DNA of 64,000 bases from Vespa crabro (taxonomy: Eukaryota > Arthropoda > Insecta > Hymenoptera > Vespidae). The notes beneath the pieces are model-generated. The model was not told the origin of the DNA. It did not search any database and saw nothing but the letters and a program-made list of their open reading frames with translations. A program made the position numbers and the translations under genes. Within the stretch, counting starts at the first letter, position 1; every line of letters starts with the position of its first letter. This document shows, piece by piece, positions 11,509 to 22,674 of this stretch. The stretch is taken from the NCBI RefSeq assembly GCF_910589235.1, contig NC_060955.1, positions 15,762,838 to 15,826,837 of the forward strand, in the 5' to 3' direction.

Positions 11509-13634
11509 GATTTTCAAAAGATTTTAACGAAAGTGTATACTGAATGATGAAATACTACGAGTCTTGTGCTTTAACAGTGGTTCTCATTTTTTTAAATCAC
11601 AATTCCGAAATAATATATATTCTTATTATTATACGCTTAAAAAGATTAGTCAATAAATTTAATAAATTAATTTCAATATCTGTTTACAATTTGATATATC
11701 CAATTTGATAATTTTTACTATAATATTCTTCTTATAGTAAACATCTAAAGTAATGATTTTCACGAGAATTTAATTAAACAAAAGCCAAATATATAATCGT
11801 GTTATTTTATTGGAATGAAGTGGTACAATATAATAAAACAGCATTTGTGAGAATAAAGGCGGTTACTGCAATACCTTATTAATTTTGCAATATTATTACT
11901 GTTTATTTAAAAATGAAATAATTATATTCCAGTGTAGCAAGACAATTATTACTAACAGTGAGACCTTAATTTTGTAATCAAAATCTATGTTCATAAAATA
12001 AATTTAAACACTATACATATATATACATATACATAATATGTATATATATACATATTATATATATACATATATACATATGTATATATATACATATTATATA
12101 TATATACATATATACATATATATACACATATATATATATATATGTATATATATATGTATTACATCGTACCGTATATTCTTTGTACTGTATAATGCATACT
12201 AGATAAATATAATCTCGTATTTATCATTCAGCTATGCTGAATTAAAAAAGTAAGGACATGTGAAATTCTTTTACTTCGTTGACAAATCTAATTGAGTCAA
12301 TAAAATCTAACATTTTAATTTCTAATATCGAAATTGTATTATAAAGGCATTTGTCAATTACTTATAATCTATGATATGAAAAGAATTTTTACCTTCAATT
12401 AATTAACTGATCATAACTACAATCATAACTTATTATAATTAGAAAATTTGGATCCTAAATTTCCATAGCATACATCATACATTTTTCTATTTATACTTTG
12501 TCTACTAAGATTAATCAAAAGTATTGATAATAAATGTAATATTTTTATTAATTATAATTATTAAGATGTATGTCATGTATGAAAAAATTTAAATTATATA
12601 ATTCATGAATCTTTATATTGAAAATTATTTCTTTACAAAATAACAGCAACTTGTAATTTTCATTATACTAATACTCATAAATTAGAACAATTTGATTTTT
12701 TTTTAATGAGAGCTAACTTTTATATTAAGTTATAAAGTTATCTCCTCTCATTCTTTTTTGTTGATAATTTGTAATTATAAGTTGGGTCCCCCTTTGTGTA
12801 ATATAACTATCACATTTATTGTAGTTCCTCTAAATGTCTCACTGCTTTTCGAGTAACGTTGTCTGTCACCCTGTAACATATTTCATAACTAAACCATAGC
12901 AGCGTAGCCGTGCACGAGATAGACAGTACTTGTGCATAATACAGCAACCGTACATTTCAACATAGAAAAATTAAATAAATACATTGTATGAGAAAAGGAA
13001 AAGGGATTGATACGTTACGATGAATTAATATCCAAAGCCTACACATATCGTAGGTAAAAAGTGAGACGAAGACAAGATAGAAATTCTCTGGCTACAGGCT
13101 ACAAAAATGGTTTTTTAATTACGTAAGTAACCGTTCACTTATTCTGTGTTTGGTGTATTCCTTTAACATTTAATACAAAAATTAATCTATTTTTCCTAGC
13201 ATGACATTCGAAATGTGTAAATGTCTTCCAACAAATTCTACTGGTAAAATCACTTAACCACTAGATTTTATTAAATGTACATAAATAATCATTTATCATT
13301 CAATTGTGTCTTAATTGCGATCCACGTCAATAGATTGTTACTTTCCATTTCTTTCCTATTTTAAGCTGCGGATATTTTATTTGTTATAGCATCCAAGCTT
13401 CCGTTTTTTTATGAAGTCGCAATGTTCTTGATTTCTATTTTTGCATCTCATTTTATAAGATGAAATTGAAGAGAAAGGAACTTTACTTTTAAGTCACATT
13501 TTCTAATCAGTAATGTGACATATTTAGATTTTGATATTCCAATCAATTACATGTCCTTCTCTATCATAAATTATTTGATCGAAAATTTTCAGCCATGTTA
13601 TGTGATATTTAAATATATCTAACATGTATAGAGG
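11509..13634. other. 2.1 kb spacer between GrpE and DHX15
   Basis: AT-rich interval that should contain the GrpE promoter and the DHX15 3' UTR. It includes a TATA/TACATA simple-sequence block (12009-12160). No open frame with coding character or RNA gene was recognised on either strand. Confidence 0.6.
12009..12160. repeat. Compound TA/TACA simple repeat
   Basis: Alternating runs of TATATACATA, ATATGTATA and TATA, internally palindromic. It is a microsatellite cluster with no coding potential. Confidence 0.9.
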
Positions 13635-16600
13635 TTAGAATCCTTCCTGATACTGTTTTGAATCCAGTTTGGCTTGAATAACTTCTAATTGTCTCTTTGC
13701 TTCACATTGAGGAAAATTTTGTAGATCATAATATTGTGGTGCTATCTTTAGTAACCAGTCAGCTAAAAATATAAATTTTATTTATTGTAAACATTTATCG
13801 CAAAATAAACTGTATTTTGTATATTTCATATAGGAGCATTCTTACGTTTAATATCAGTAACTGTTCTAATATAATTTTTGGTTGTGAGTACAAACTCATT
13901 ATAAATCACCCATTCTGGCTTGTGATCCAAACAAGTGCTTGGATGTAATTGTACAATTTGATTATCCTTAATTGTTAAGTAATGGCCTGTTCTTTCTAAA
14001 TGAGCCACCTAGTTTCAAAGAATGGATACAGACTATTATAACTGTGATTAGTATCTATAGTAATGTAATGTAGTGCATTAATACCTGCATGAAGAAACCA
14101 TTCACAAGAGCTTTCCTTATATTTATATAATAATCTTTTGACGTGAAGTCAGTAGAAGTGCGTTTCAAAGCAAACCTATCCATTATTCTACTTAATTGTT
14201 GTCTGACATTATCTCCACTTTTTAAAGATCGATAATTGACAAAATTGTCGTAACACCATTGTGGATCTTCCAAATCTAATATAATTTTAAGGAACAATAT
14301 TTAGTTAAAAATATCTTGCAAAAAAAAAGCAACGGAAAAAAAATAAAATAAAAATTTACTTACTTTGTTTGAAAGCATGGTAAACATTGAGTAATGTTAA
14401 ATGATCACCATCGATGTGAGCAAATCTCATTTTTGCATCATCTGCTGCCTTCTTTGATTCATTTGGCCTCACAAAACACTGTGGGACTAATACAACGTCA
14501 TTCATCAATACACTACCATGCTAACTTACCACGACTTTGACTCTAATTCTTTTCTTACTATTATAAATTCGTTTAATTACATCTAAAATAATTTCTTAAC
14601 GCTTACTCGTAGTAAAAAATCATATAAATAGTAAATTTTATACATATTAAATTCTCTTTTTAATTGCTAACTAATAACATTAATATATTTCTAATTGTTA
14701 TAAAACTTTACCTGAAAGCATGGCAGTAATGCTAAGTATCTCATTACTACAATTGTGATTACAAGAAGCAATTAACATTTTGGCTAATTGTGGATCCAAA
14801 GGAAATTCTGCCATTATAGCTCCAAGATCTGTTAAATTTCCATCATCATCAAGAGCTGCTAAATAATTGAGAAGTTCCAGTGCTCTCATTAAAGTTTCAG
14901 GTGCAGGTGGGTCCATAAAATCAAAATGTACCTATGATAATAAATGTAAGAACATATTAAATATTTATTATTTTATTATACTTTCATTTAAATATTTTTA
15001 TATTATAATAAAAAATACCAGATCATCGATTCCCAACTTCTTTAATTGCAACACAACACTACCAAGATTTGATCGCAGAATCTCTGGATAAGTATTATCT
15101 TGCATTTCATTTTTATATGCTTTTTCTGTGTACAGCCTAAAACATTTGCCTGGACGAGTACGACCTGCACGACCAGCACGTTGTTGTGCAGAAGCTTTAC
15201 TAATTGGTGATACAAGAAGTGACTCTACACGAATCCTGGGGTTATAGACCTATCAAAACATGTCCACTAATCAATCAATGTATCTTGGTAAATAATAAAC
15301 GAAAATTATTGATAATAAAATTTACCTTCTGTTTGGCAAACCCAGGATCAATCACAAAGACTACACCATCTATTGTTAATGATGTTTCTGCTATGTTAGT
15401 TGATACTACAACTTTTCGACCAATAGCACCATTAGGTTTGTTTGGAGGAGCAGGTTCAAAAATTCTTTGTTGAAGATTTGGAGGTAATGTTGAATATAGT
15501 GGAATACACTTAAGTTCACCAACTTCGGGACCTAAATTATCCATTTCTCTTTTGATTCTTTTACAAGCTTCTTCAATTTCTTCTTGTCCAGTTAAAAACA
15601 AAAGTAGATCTCCACTCACTTCTTCACACACATGTATTTGAATAACTGTTCTAATAGCAGCTTCTAAATAATCTCTTTCTGGTTCTGGCGTATAAAAAAT
15701 TTCAACTGGATGTGTTCTACCAGGTACATTCATGAGTGGCGCATTATCAAAATACTGTTGAAATTTTCCAGCATCTAAAGTTGCACTCATAATTACAAGC
15801 TTTAAATCTGGTCTTTGCTTTATCACTTCTTTTAAAACACCCATAAGTAAATCAGTAGCTAAAGTTCTTTCATGAGCTTCATCAAGTAAAATTACTTGAT
15901 ATGCTTCAAGCATAGGATCAGACATGCCTTCACGTAGAAGCATACCATCTGTCATATACTTCAACACAGTTTTTGGAGAACTACAGTCTTCAAAACGAAT
16001 ACTATATCCAACTTCTTGACCTGTTTAAAATAAATACCATTAAATATTTGGATATGAAAATTCATATAAAGTATAAATTAAAGAATATTTAATTAAACTT
16101 TACCTAAACAAACATCCATTTCTTCTGAAACTCTTTGTGCAACAGACATTGCTGCTACTCTTCTTGGTGAAGTACATGCTACACCCTTGATTCCTATACA
16201 TCTTGAATACTCCACACACCATTGTGGTATCTGTGTAGTTTTTCCTGATCCTGTTTCTCCTACAAGCACTATGCATTGATGATTTGCTAAAAGCCTCATG
16301 AAATCAACACGATATTCGAACACAGGTAGTGTTATCCTCTTTTTATAAAATTCATGGTAGCGTGGTGTATAAGGAAGTCCATTATATGGGTTAATTTGAA
16401 CTTGATTTTTTGGGTCAGTAGGAGCTGCAGGCACATTATTAGATGTTGATCCAATTCTAAAAACAATAGTAACTTTTTTATATTTCCAAAAGTATAAATG
16501 ACTTAAAATAATTATACATGTATGTAGATTGAATGCATAACATCATTGCAATAAGACACATTACTAACAATCTATTATGATTGTCTTTGTATCTTCTTCG

Positions 16601-16982
16601 ATTTTATAACTAGTATATTGACATCGGCTGCACGCGGTAATCGTGCAAAATAAACTTGGTTGAGAACCACTACGAATGAGTAGAGCAAACAATCGACGAC
16701 ATAGAATACTTTTTCTGTTACATTCTAAGATATTGTAGTAAAATTAATTCTCTTCTTTCATTTTTCATATAAATGATAATTTTTAACACAGACGAAAATA
16801 CAATCTAAAACTGTTAAAACACATATGTAACATAGCACTATGTATCCAGAAAATGAGTAACAATGCACATGGCAAAATCCACCATTAAATTTTTTCTTCT
16901 TTAAAAATTAAATCAACATTTGTATTACTTACGTTCTTCGTTTGACATAGGGATCGACAACATCAATCCTACGTTTCGACAT
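13635..16982 (-). CDS. Dhx15: ATP-dependent RNA helicase DHX15 (Prp43)
   Basis: DEAH-box helicase that disassembles spliceosomes and also acts in ribosome biogenesis. Nine minus-strand exons: 16933-16982, 16104-16456, 15326-16020, 15019-15249, 14712-14931, 14364-14486, 14085-14275, 13846-14008 and 13635-13762; 717 residues with phases consistent throughout. Motifs: I GETGSGKT, Ia TSPRRVAA, II LLDEAHERT, III IMSATLD, V STNIAETSLT and VI QQRAGRAGR, then winged-helix/ratchet and OB-fold regions. The C-terminal IAPQYYDLQNFPQCEAKRQL is close to human DHX15. Exon 1 encodes MSKRRIDVVDPYVKRR, and the N-terminal extension is shorter than human (795 residues). The upstream intergenic region to MED28 may act bidirectionally. 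Confidence 0.97.
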
Positions 16983-18306
16983 AATTCTTGTCTCCTCGCA
17001 GGCAAGCAACAGCAGAAACTGTTTACCTGAAATCGTTTCCGAGGCGTCACAAAATGGCAAGCCAACAGGCCAAAGCCAAACCTGAAACCGTGACTGTAGA
17101 TGTACACCGTGAACTTAGACGAAAGGAAATACGACGCTTGCGCAGTTATCTAAATTTTAATTTCTAGAATTTTGCACGTTACATTTAAAGATTTATGAAT
17201 ATCTAAATATACAAATATTTTATATAAATAATTTTTATAAATTTAATTAAAACATTATACACATATCTTTCAGGTGAGAATGAAAAAATAGATATACTAA
17301 AAGCTTACCTATATATGTATCTATGATAAAAAGCTCATATTTCGTATGCAATACATATACTTTTAGTTCAGTTTTCATAATACTTTGAATTAAAAAAAAC
17401 TAATGACAATACAAATATGAGCGATAACGATATCTAGCGCACAATGTGTACATATATACATATATATATGTATGTATGCATGTATGCATGTATGCATGTA
17501 TGCATGTATGTATGTATGTATGCATGTATGTATGTATGTATGTATGCATGTATGTATGTATGTATGTATGTATGCATGCATGTATGTATGTATGCATGCA
17601 TGTATGTATGTATGTATGTATGTATGTATGTATGTATGTATGTATGTATGTATGTATGCATGCATGTATGTATGTATGTATGTATGTATGTATGTTGTAT
17701 GACATACGAACAGATTTTCGAGTTTTAAAAGTGATTAAAATCAAAAAAGTAAAAAATTTATCACTAGGTAGCGCTTCGATCACTGAAGTTGAAGTTACTA
17801 AATGAATCAGCTCAGTCTCCAGTTTTTCTTTAACCTAAGTGCCTAAGCCGGGTTAGATAACGTTGCCGTAATTATGAACTTTATTAGCAGCCAGGTTTGC
17901 TCATATTATATCTATTATAAACGTATATTTTGTGCAAACTATTCTAAGTTGTATTAAACAATAATAACTTAGGTGGCACTATCACATAAGATTTCTGTGA
18001 TAAAAAGATTTAATGTTTTATTAAATCTCTAATTTCTGGTCTTTTCTAATATGCAAAATAAAGTAAATATTATTTAATTAGACGATTTTAATATGTTATA
18101 AAAGTTAATTGAGTCAACTTCAATATTTTGAACTTAAAACGAATTTAGCAGTTCTTGGTTATGAATTTAAAATTAGAGCAACTGCATAATCAACTTCAAT
18201 TTTTATATTTACCAGCTCATAAATATAACAGCTGGTTATTGAGAAAAAGGAGTAATACAATTTTTAAACATTATATAGAAAGTATTATATATGAATAGCA
18301 ATCAAA
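16983..18306. other. Divergent intergenic region DHX15/MED28
   Basis: 1.3 kb between two head-to-head start codons. It holds both promoters and the TATG-family microsatellite at 17462-17696. No further gene was recognised; open frames across the repeat are repeat-derived. Confidence 0.65.
17462..17696. repeat. (TATG)n / (CATG)n tetranucleotide microsatellite
   Basis: About 235 bases of near-perfect 4-base units, mostly TGTA interspersed with TGCA, so that several ATGCATGC segments are self-complementary. The array is open in several frames on both strands only because the unit lacks in-frame stops. Confidence 0.97.
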
Positions 18307-20257
18307 ATGGCAACACCAACCAATGGTAATGGTAACCTAGTTGACGAGTTTGAAGAAGCGTTTCAGGTAAATTCTTTGATGTTGTACTAAAAGTAATTTA
18401 TTTTCTATTACATTTTATTGTTCTACTCATATTATTGAAAGTATAAATAAATATTTATATTTTTGTATATTTTCAATATTTATTAAAATTTTTATCTTCT
18501 TAATTGCTTAAAGTAAAATTTTTTATAAAACTTTTAACTTATAGCAATGTTTAAGTATATTAACAAAGGATGAAGGATCAAGCAGCAGTGGAATGGGTAT
18601 AAGCAGTGGTTTAACAATAGACAAAGAAGAAGCTCGTTGTGAAGTAGACCAAGTCACTTTAAGATTTACAGATTTGGCTAGACAAATGGAAGCTTTCTTT
18701 TTACAAAAAAGATTTCTATTATCAGCATTAAAACCAGAATTGGTAGTAAAAGAAGACATCTCTGATTTAAGACTGGAATTAGCACGAAAAGAAGATTTAA
18801 TTAAAAGACATTATGATAAGATTGCAGTTTGGCAAAATTTATTATCAGATTTACAAGGATGGGCTAAATCTCCTGCACAAGGACCTGCACCTAATGGTAA
18901 ATAATATGCTTTCGCGTTTTATTTAGATTTATATAACAGTTTATTTGATTCGTAGGATTACCAAATGGAACTCAAGGTGGTCAGAATCAACAAACTGGAA
19001 ATGGCAGTGGAGGATCCACTATGCAGCAACAACAGCAATTATTACAACATCAGCAACAATTACAACAACAGCAACAACAACAACAGCAATTACATCTACA
19101 GCAACATCAAATGCAACAACAACAACTTCATCAACAACAGGTACTTAAGTAATACCGTTAAACCTAAAGTCATAAATCCTGTTTTATAGCAGGTAGTAAA
19201 AATCATAGGCATTAGAAAAATTATTCCATAACATTAATTAATATAAAATTTACATTTGATCAACCAACAAATATAGTATACTTCTAATTATTTGGATTAA
19301 TAATGGGAAGGGGTCTGAAATATAATGTATTCATATAAATGAGTACTAATTTAGTTGAAAAGTTCTTAAGATTGTTAATGGTAAAAATGCATCTTACAAT
19401 CTCATTTGCATTATAAGATTGTACTCAATGTAGTATTTTCATTTTTACTATAACAGCATATTTATTATCTTCAATTAAGTTTTTATATCATTTCTTACAA
19501 TTTAAATATAGGTGCACATGTGAACAGAAATATATGTCCAAATCATGCATGTATACGTATGTGTAAAAAAGTACATATGTATAAAAAAAATAGTTGTTAA
19601 GTAAATTATTTTGATTGGAATACTCATGAAGATATTAGAATCTATTTTGTTTATTTTAATGTATAGACTACATAGGACAATATATAGAATGGTCCTAATG
19701 TAGAACAAAAAATTTATATTATTGTTGTATGTAATCAGTGCCTTATACAATTCCTATTTATAGAAGTGTAATATATAATGCAAAAGATTTAAAGTGCTTT
19801 TATAATTAACTGCGATATAAAAATACAAAAATATGAACTCTATATAAAGAAAGTATCACTGTTGTAAAATGGTGCCAAACAACTAATATAAAAATATGTA
19901 CAAATGTTTAGCCAAAACTAACATAATAAAACTGATAAAGGCAATAATAAAATATAAGATTATGCATAGGGTATGGCTGCTTACATTAACAGACTTAATA
20001 AGCTCTCAATTATATACCCTCACAAATTATTGTATATACAAATATCATTTGTAGATTTAAAAAAGAAACTCGTGCCACTCCACATATTTTGGTATAGATA
20101 AAAATATATACAGACAAACTCCTATTTTTTTACACTTTTTATCTCATGGTTAGTACATTTTCTTTGTCATTGTCGTTGTATTTATACATATACACGCGCG
20201 AATGTGCACATATGTGATACATACATACACACACACATACACTTATATACACGCAAC

Positions 20258-20290
<33 letters not shown>

Positions 20291-20691
20291 CACATGTGTG
20301 TGCGTGCGCGTGTATGTGTGATTTCAAATATTTTGTATATTTATAAGACTTCTCTATTTATAAGAAATTATTTCTTGCATGTAAACATGTATGCATTATG
20401 CATTTGCAAAATCGAGGATTATCAAACAAAATTTCAATGGTTATAAAGATAAGTTAAAAGTCTATTAAATGGGGTAGCATAAAGTTACATGTAAAGTTCC
20501 TGCTGCAAATGCTTTAAAATACATTATGTATGAATATACACAATTTTATATTTAGATAGTAGATGTAGTATGAAGTTGAAAAGAAAAGTTTGCATCTACC
20601 TAAATAATTGCAAACTGATATATATGTATATATATATATATATGTATATATATATCAGTATATTATATATTATATATACTGATACATATAC

Positions 20692-20731
<40 letters not shown>

Positions 20732-21363
20732 TATTTATGTTGTCTTTACATGCAAGTAGAAGTTTGCAGAATAAATCTCTGTTCATGCAAAACATTGTGC
20801 TTTCTTTCATTTTCCTTGCCTAAATATTGTCATTCCTGTATAATCCTATCAGTTTGGAACTACCATAAAAACCTATCTCAATGTTTATCTAAATACTTAT
20901 TTGTCTGTGCATATGCATGCATGTAGAGAAATTCAGTAGAAAATTGACATTAGGAATATATTATGCATAAGAAAAAATTTCTTAAATGATAAAAATGTTG
21001 ACCTGTAACAAAATTACCATTGTACCAAACTTGTATTATTTACAATTAAACCCTTCAAATAAGCTTAATACAAAATATTCAGTTATAACTTATAAAATAA
21101 AATCAATGAAACTTTTTTTCATGTATCAATTGGATTTTCAGGTGCAACAAGGTACAGGTCCTCCACCAACATCAAGTCTCCAAGGAGTCAGTGTCTCAGT
21201 TGGACAGCAAGGCATGTTCATGGCTCAGGGTGGAGTAGGAGTAACTGGTGGTAGACCTACAAGTTTTCCAGTTGGTGGTGTTGGAAGTAGTGCACTTCAA
21301 GGCCCATTGGCTTTCCTAGAAAAGACAACGAGCAACATAGGGATGCCTGAAAGGCGGAGTTGA
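18307..21363 (+). CDS. MED28: Mediator of RNA polymerase II transcription subunit 28
   Basis: Head-module-associated subunit of Mediator, the coactivator bridging transcription factors and RNA polymerase II. Exons 18307-18366, 18545-18896, 18956-19140 and 21142-21363 give 272 residues. Exon 2 holds the conserved alpha-helical core, including ARQMEAFFLQKRFLLSALKP and a coiled coil up to LSDLQGW. Exon 3 is almost pure polyglutamine. Exon 4 ends with the conserved MED28 tail PLAFLEKTTSNIGMPERRS followed by TGA. This tail aligns with the C-terminus of human MED28 (LAYLEQASANIP...), so the TGA is the ancestral stop position. The 2.0 kb third intron (19141-21141) contains only simple repeats. The same frame stays open after TGA (see the next entry). 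Confidence 0.95.
20259..20290. repeat. (GA)n repeat in MED28 intron 3
   Basis: AGAGAG run with one AAAG interruption, followed by a GTGTGCGTGCGCG stretch; part of a simple-repeat cluster in the last MED28 intron. Confidence 0.9.
20621..20732. repeat. TA-rich palindromic repeat in MED28 intron 3
   Basis: TATA/TATGTA units; ATATCAGTATA and its complement TATACTGATA (20652-20683) form a hairpin centred near 20667, followed by a long pure TA run. Confidence 0.85.
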
Positions 21364-21564
21364 CGCGGAAGGGGAAGGGGCCGTGGTCGGAGTCGAGGAA
21401 GAGGTCGAGGAAGAGGACGAGGTGGAGGAGGAAGTTTACCGCCACCGCCGTCTCTTCTCGACCCATCGGACCCTTCGTCCTATGCTGCTGCTGCCGTAGT
21501 CGCAGCTGTTACGGCAGCGCCCCTTCCCTCACAACAGCAGCAGCCTCCACCATCGTGTACATGA
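21364..21564 (+). other. In-frame RG-rich, Pro/Ala/Gln extension after the MED28 TGA (candidate readthrough)
   Basis: Directly after TGA (context TGA-C) the MED28 frame continues for 66 codons to a second TGA at 21562-21564. It reads RGRGRGRGRS, more RG repeats, GGGGSLPPPPSLLDPS, an alanine/valine run and QQQQPPPSCT. All six arginine codons and several synonymous Gly, Pro and Ala codons are used, as expected if the amino-acid sequence rather than a DNA repeat is maintained. Base composition is much more GC-rich than the flanks. The +1 frame is also open across this stretch, so openness alone is not proof. If decoded, MED28 would gain an RGG-like tail (about 339 residues). Confidence 0.5.
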
Positions 21565-22674
21565 GGATATTTCTAGCAATTAATTTTTATCACAAAGTTG
21601 TGTTAGACTTTTCCCTTCATATCTTGTATTATTTAGAATTTCATAACAATTAAAGTGATTTTTATTAACACTTTTGCAGCTTGTGGTACGGGTCTAGAAT
21701 ATTGTGTGTTGAAGTTACTTATGTACAGATTTCTAGAATTAATAATTTATAAATATCAGGGTATCAACACACACAGCGAAGAAATAACATATTTTAACAG
21801 TACTAGTTTTATTGCTTTATTACGAATTAAAATTATCAATATACAAAGATTATTCTATGTACTTGTTCTATATTAAGTATAAAGTTTACAATGATTTATA
21901 AATTATATCAATTTGTATTGATCTTTAAAAACATAACAAATTAAAAAGAATTCAACGATGTTATTATAAAACAGAATAAATCATAAAGAGTTTCTAATTG
22001 CGTATAAAATTGACAAGAATTGTACATAAGGAAAGTTATACCATAGAAATGCGATGATATATATAAATTAATATCATTTTATTTTCTTTAATTTATAATT
22101 ACTATTAACTAATAAAAGAATTTTTAAATATCGAAGATGTAAGAAGTTGTATGTATGTATGTACGTAACAGAAATAGTAAGCACATTTATTTAATTATAA
22201 TCGCTATATATTGTTCATTTAATTCTATTGGTTACATTATTATGAACAAGTAGTTATTGTTTTATTATGCACACAAGTATATTACATTATCTTATTGATT
22301 TCTTACAAAGTCAATTATTCAGTTAAAAAATGTACTAAAAATAGTATACGATTTTTATTTAAAAATCTGTTTGATTTAAAAAAATGCTATTTCAAATAAA
22401 AAAAATTGAACATGCAATGATGTAAAAATCTATAATTGTACTGTAAATGCATTCATCTTATAAAATGATATAAATACAACTTTCATAGGTATTCAATCAT
22501 TAACAATAAGATATAAAATTGTGATTGTCAATTTTATACATGTTAATAGACCTCACTCAGTTTCATTTTTAATGTACATATTATATTGGATTATTTTTAT
22601 ATTATATCTTTTATGTATGTATATGCACGCGTATACAATATATAGAAAAGATAATCTTGCAATTGTAATTTAAA
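21565..22674. other. Convergent 3' region MED28 / aminopeptidase
   Basis: AT-rich. AATAAA at 21975-21980 could end MED28 transcripts. No additional gene was recognised; short open frames lack coding character. Confidence 0.55.

Noticed and set aside
17390..17805. Several overlapping open frames on both strands of 70-127 codons with MYVCMYVC or IHTYIHTY repeats
   Set aside because: They are translations of the TATG/CATG microsatellite, whose unit lacks stops; there is no splice or start support.
20139..20446. Open frames with SLSLSL or HTHTHI runs and (GA)n/(CA)n
   Set aside because: They derive from simple repeats inside MED28 intron 3.
21360..21653. Plus-strand 97-codon frame (MTRKGKGPWSESRK...) overlapping the MED28 extension
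   Set aside because: It is the +1 frame of the RG-rich region. Its Arg/Lys/Cys runs are the shadow of GGA/CGA codons, and it runs on into AT-rich 3' sequence without constraint.
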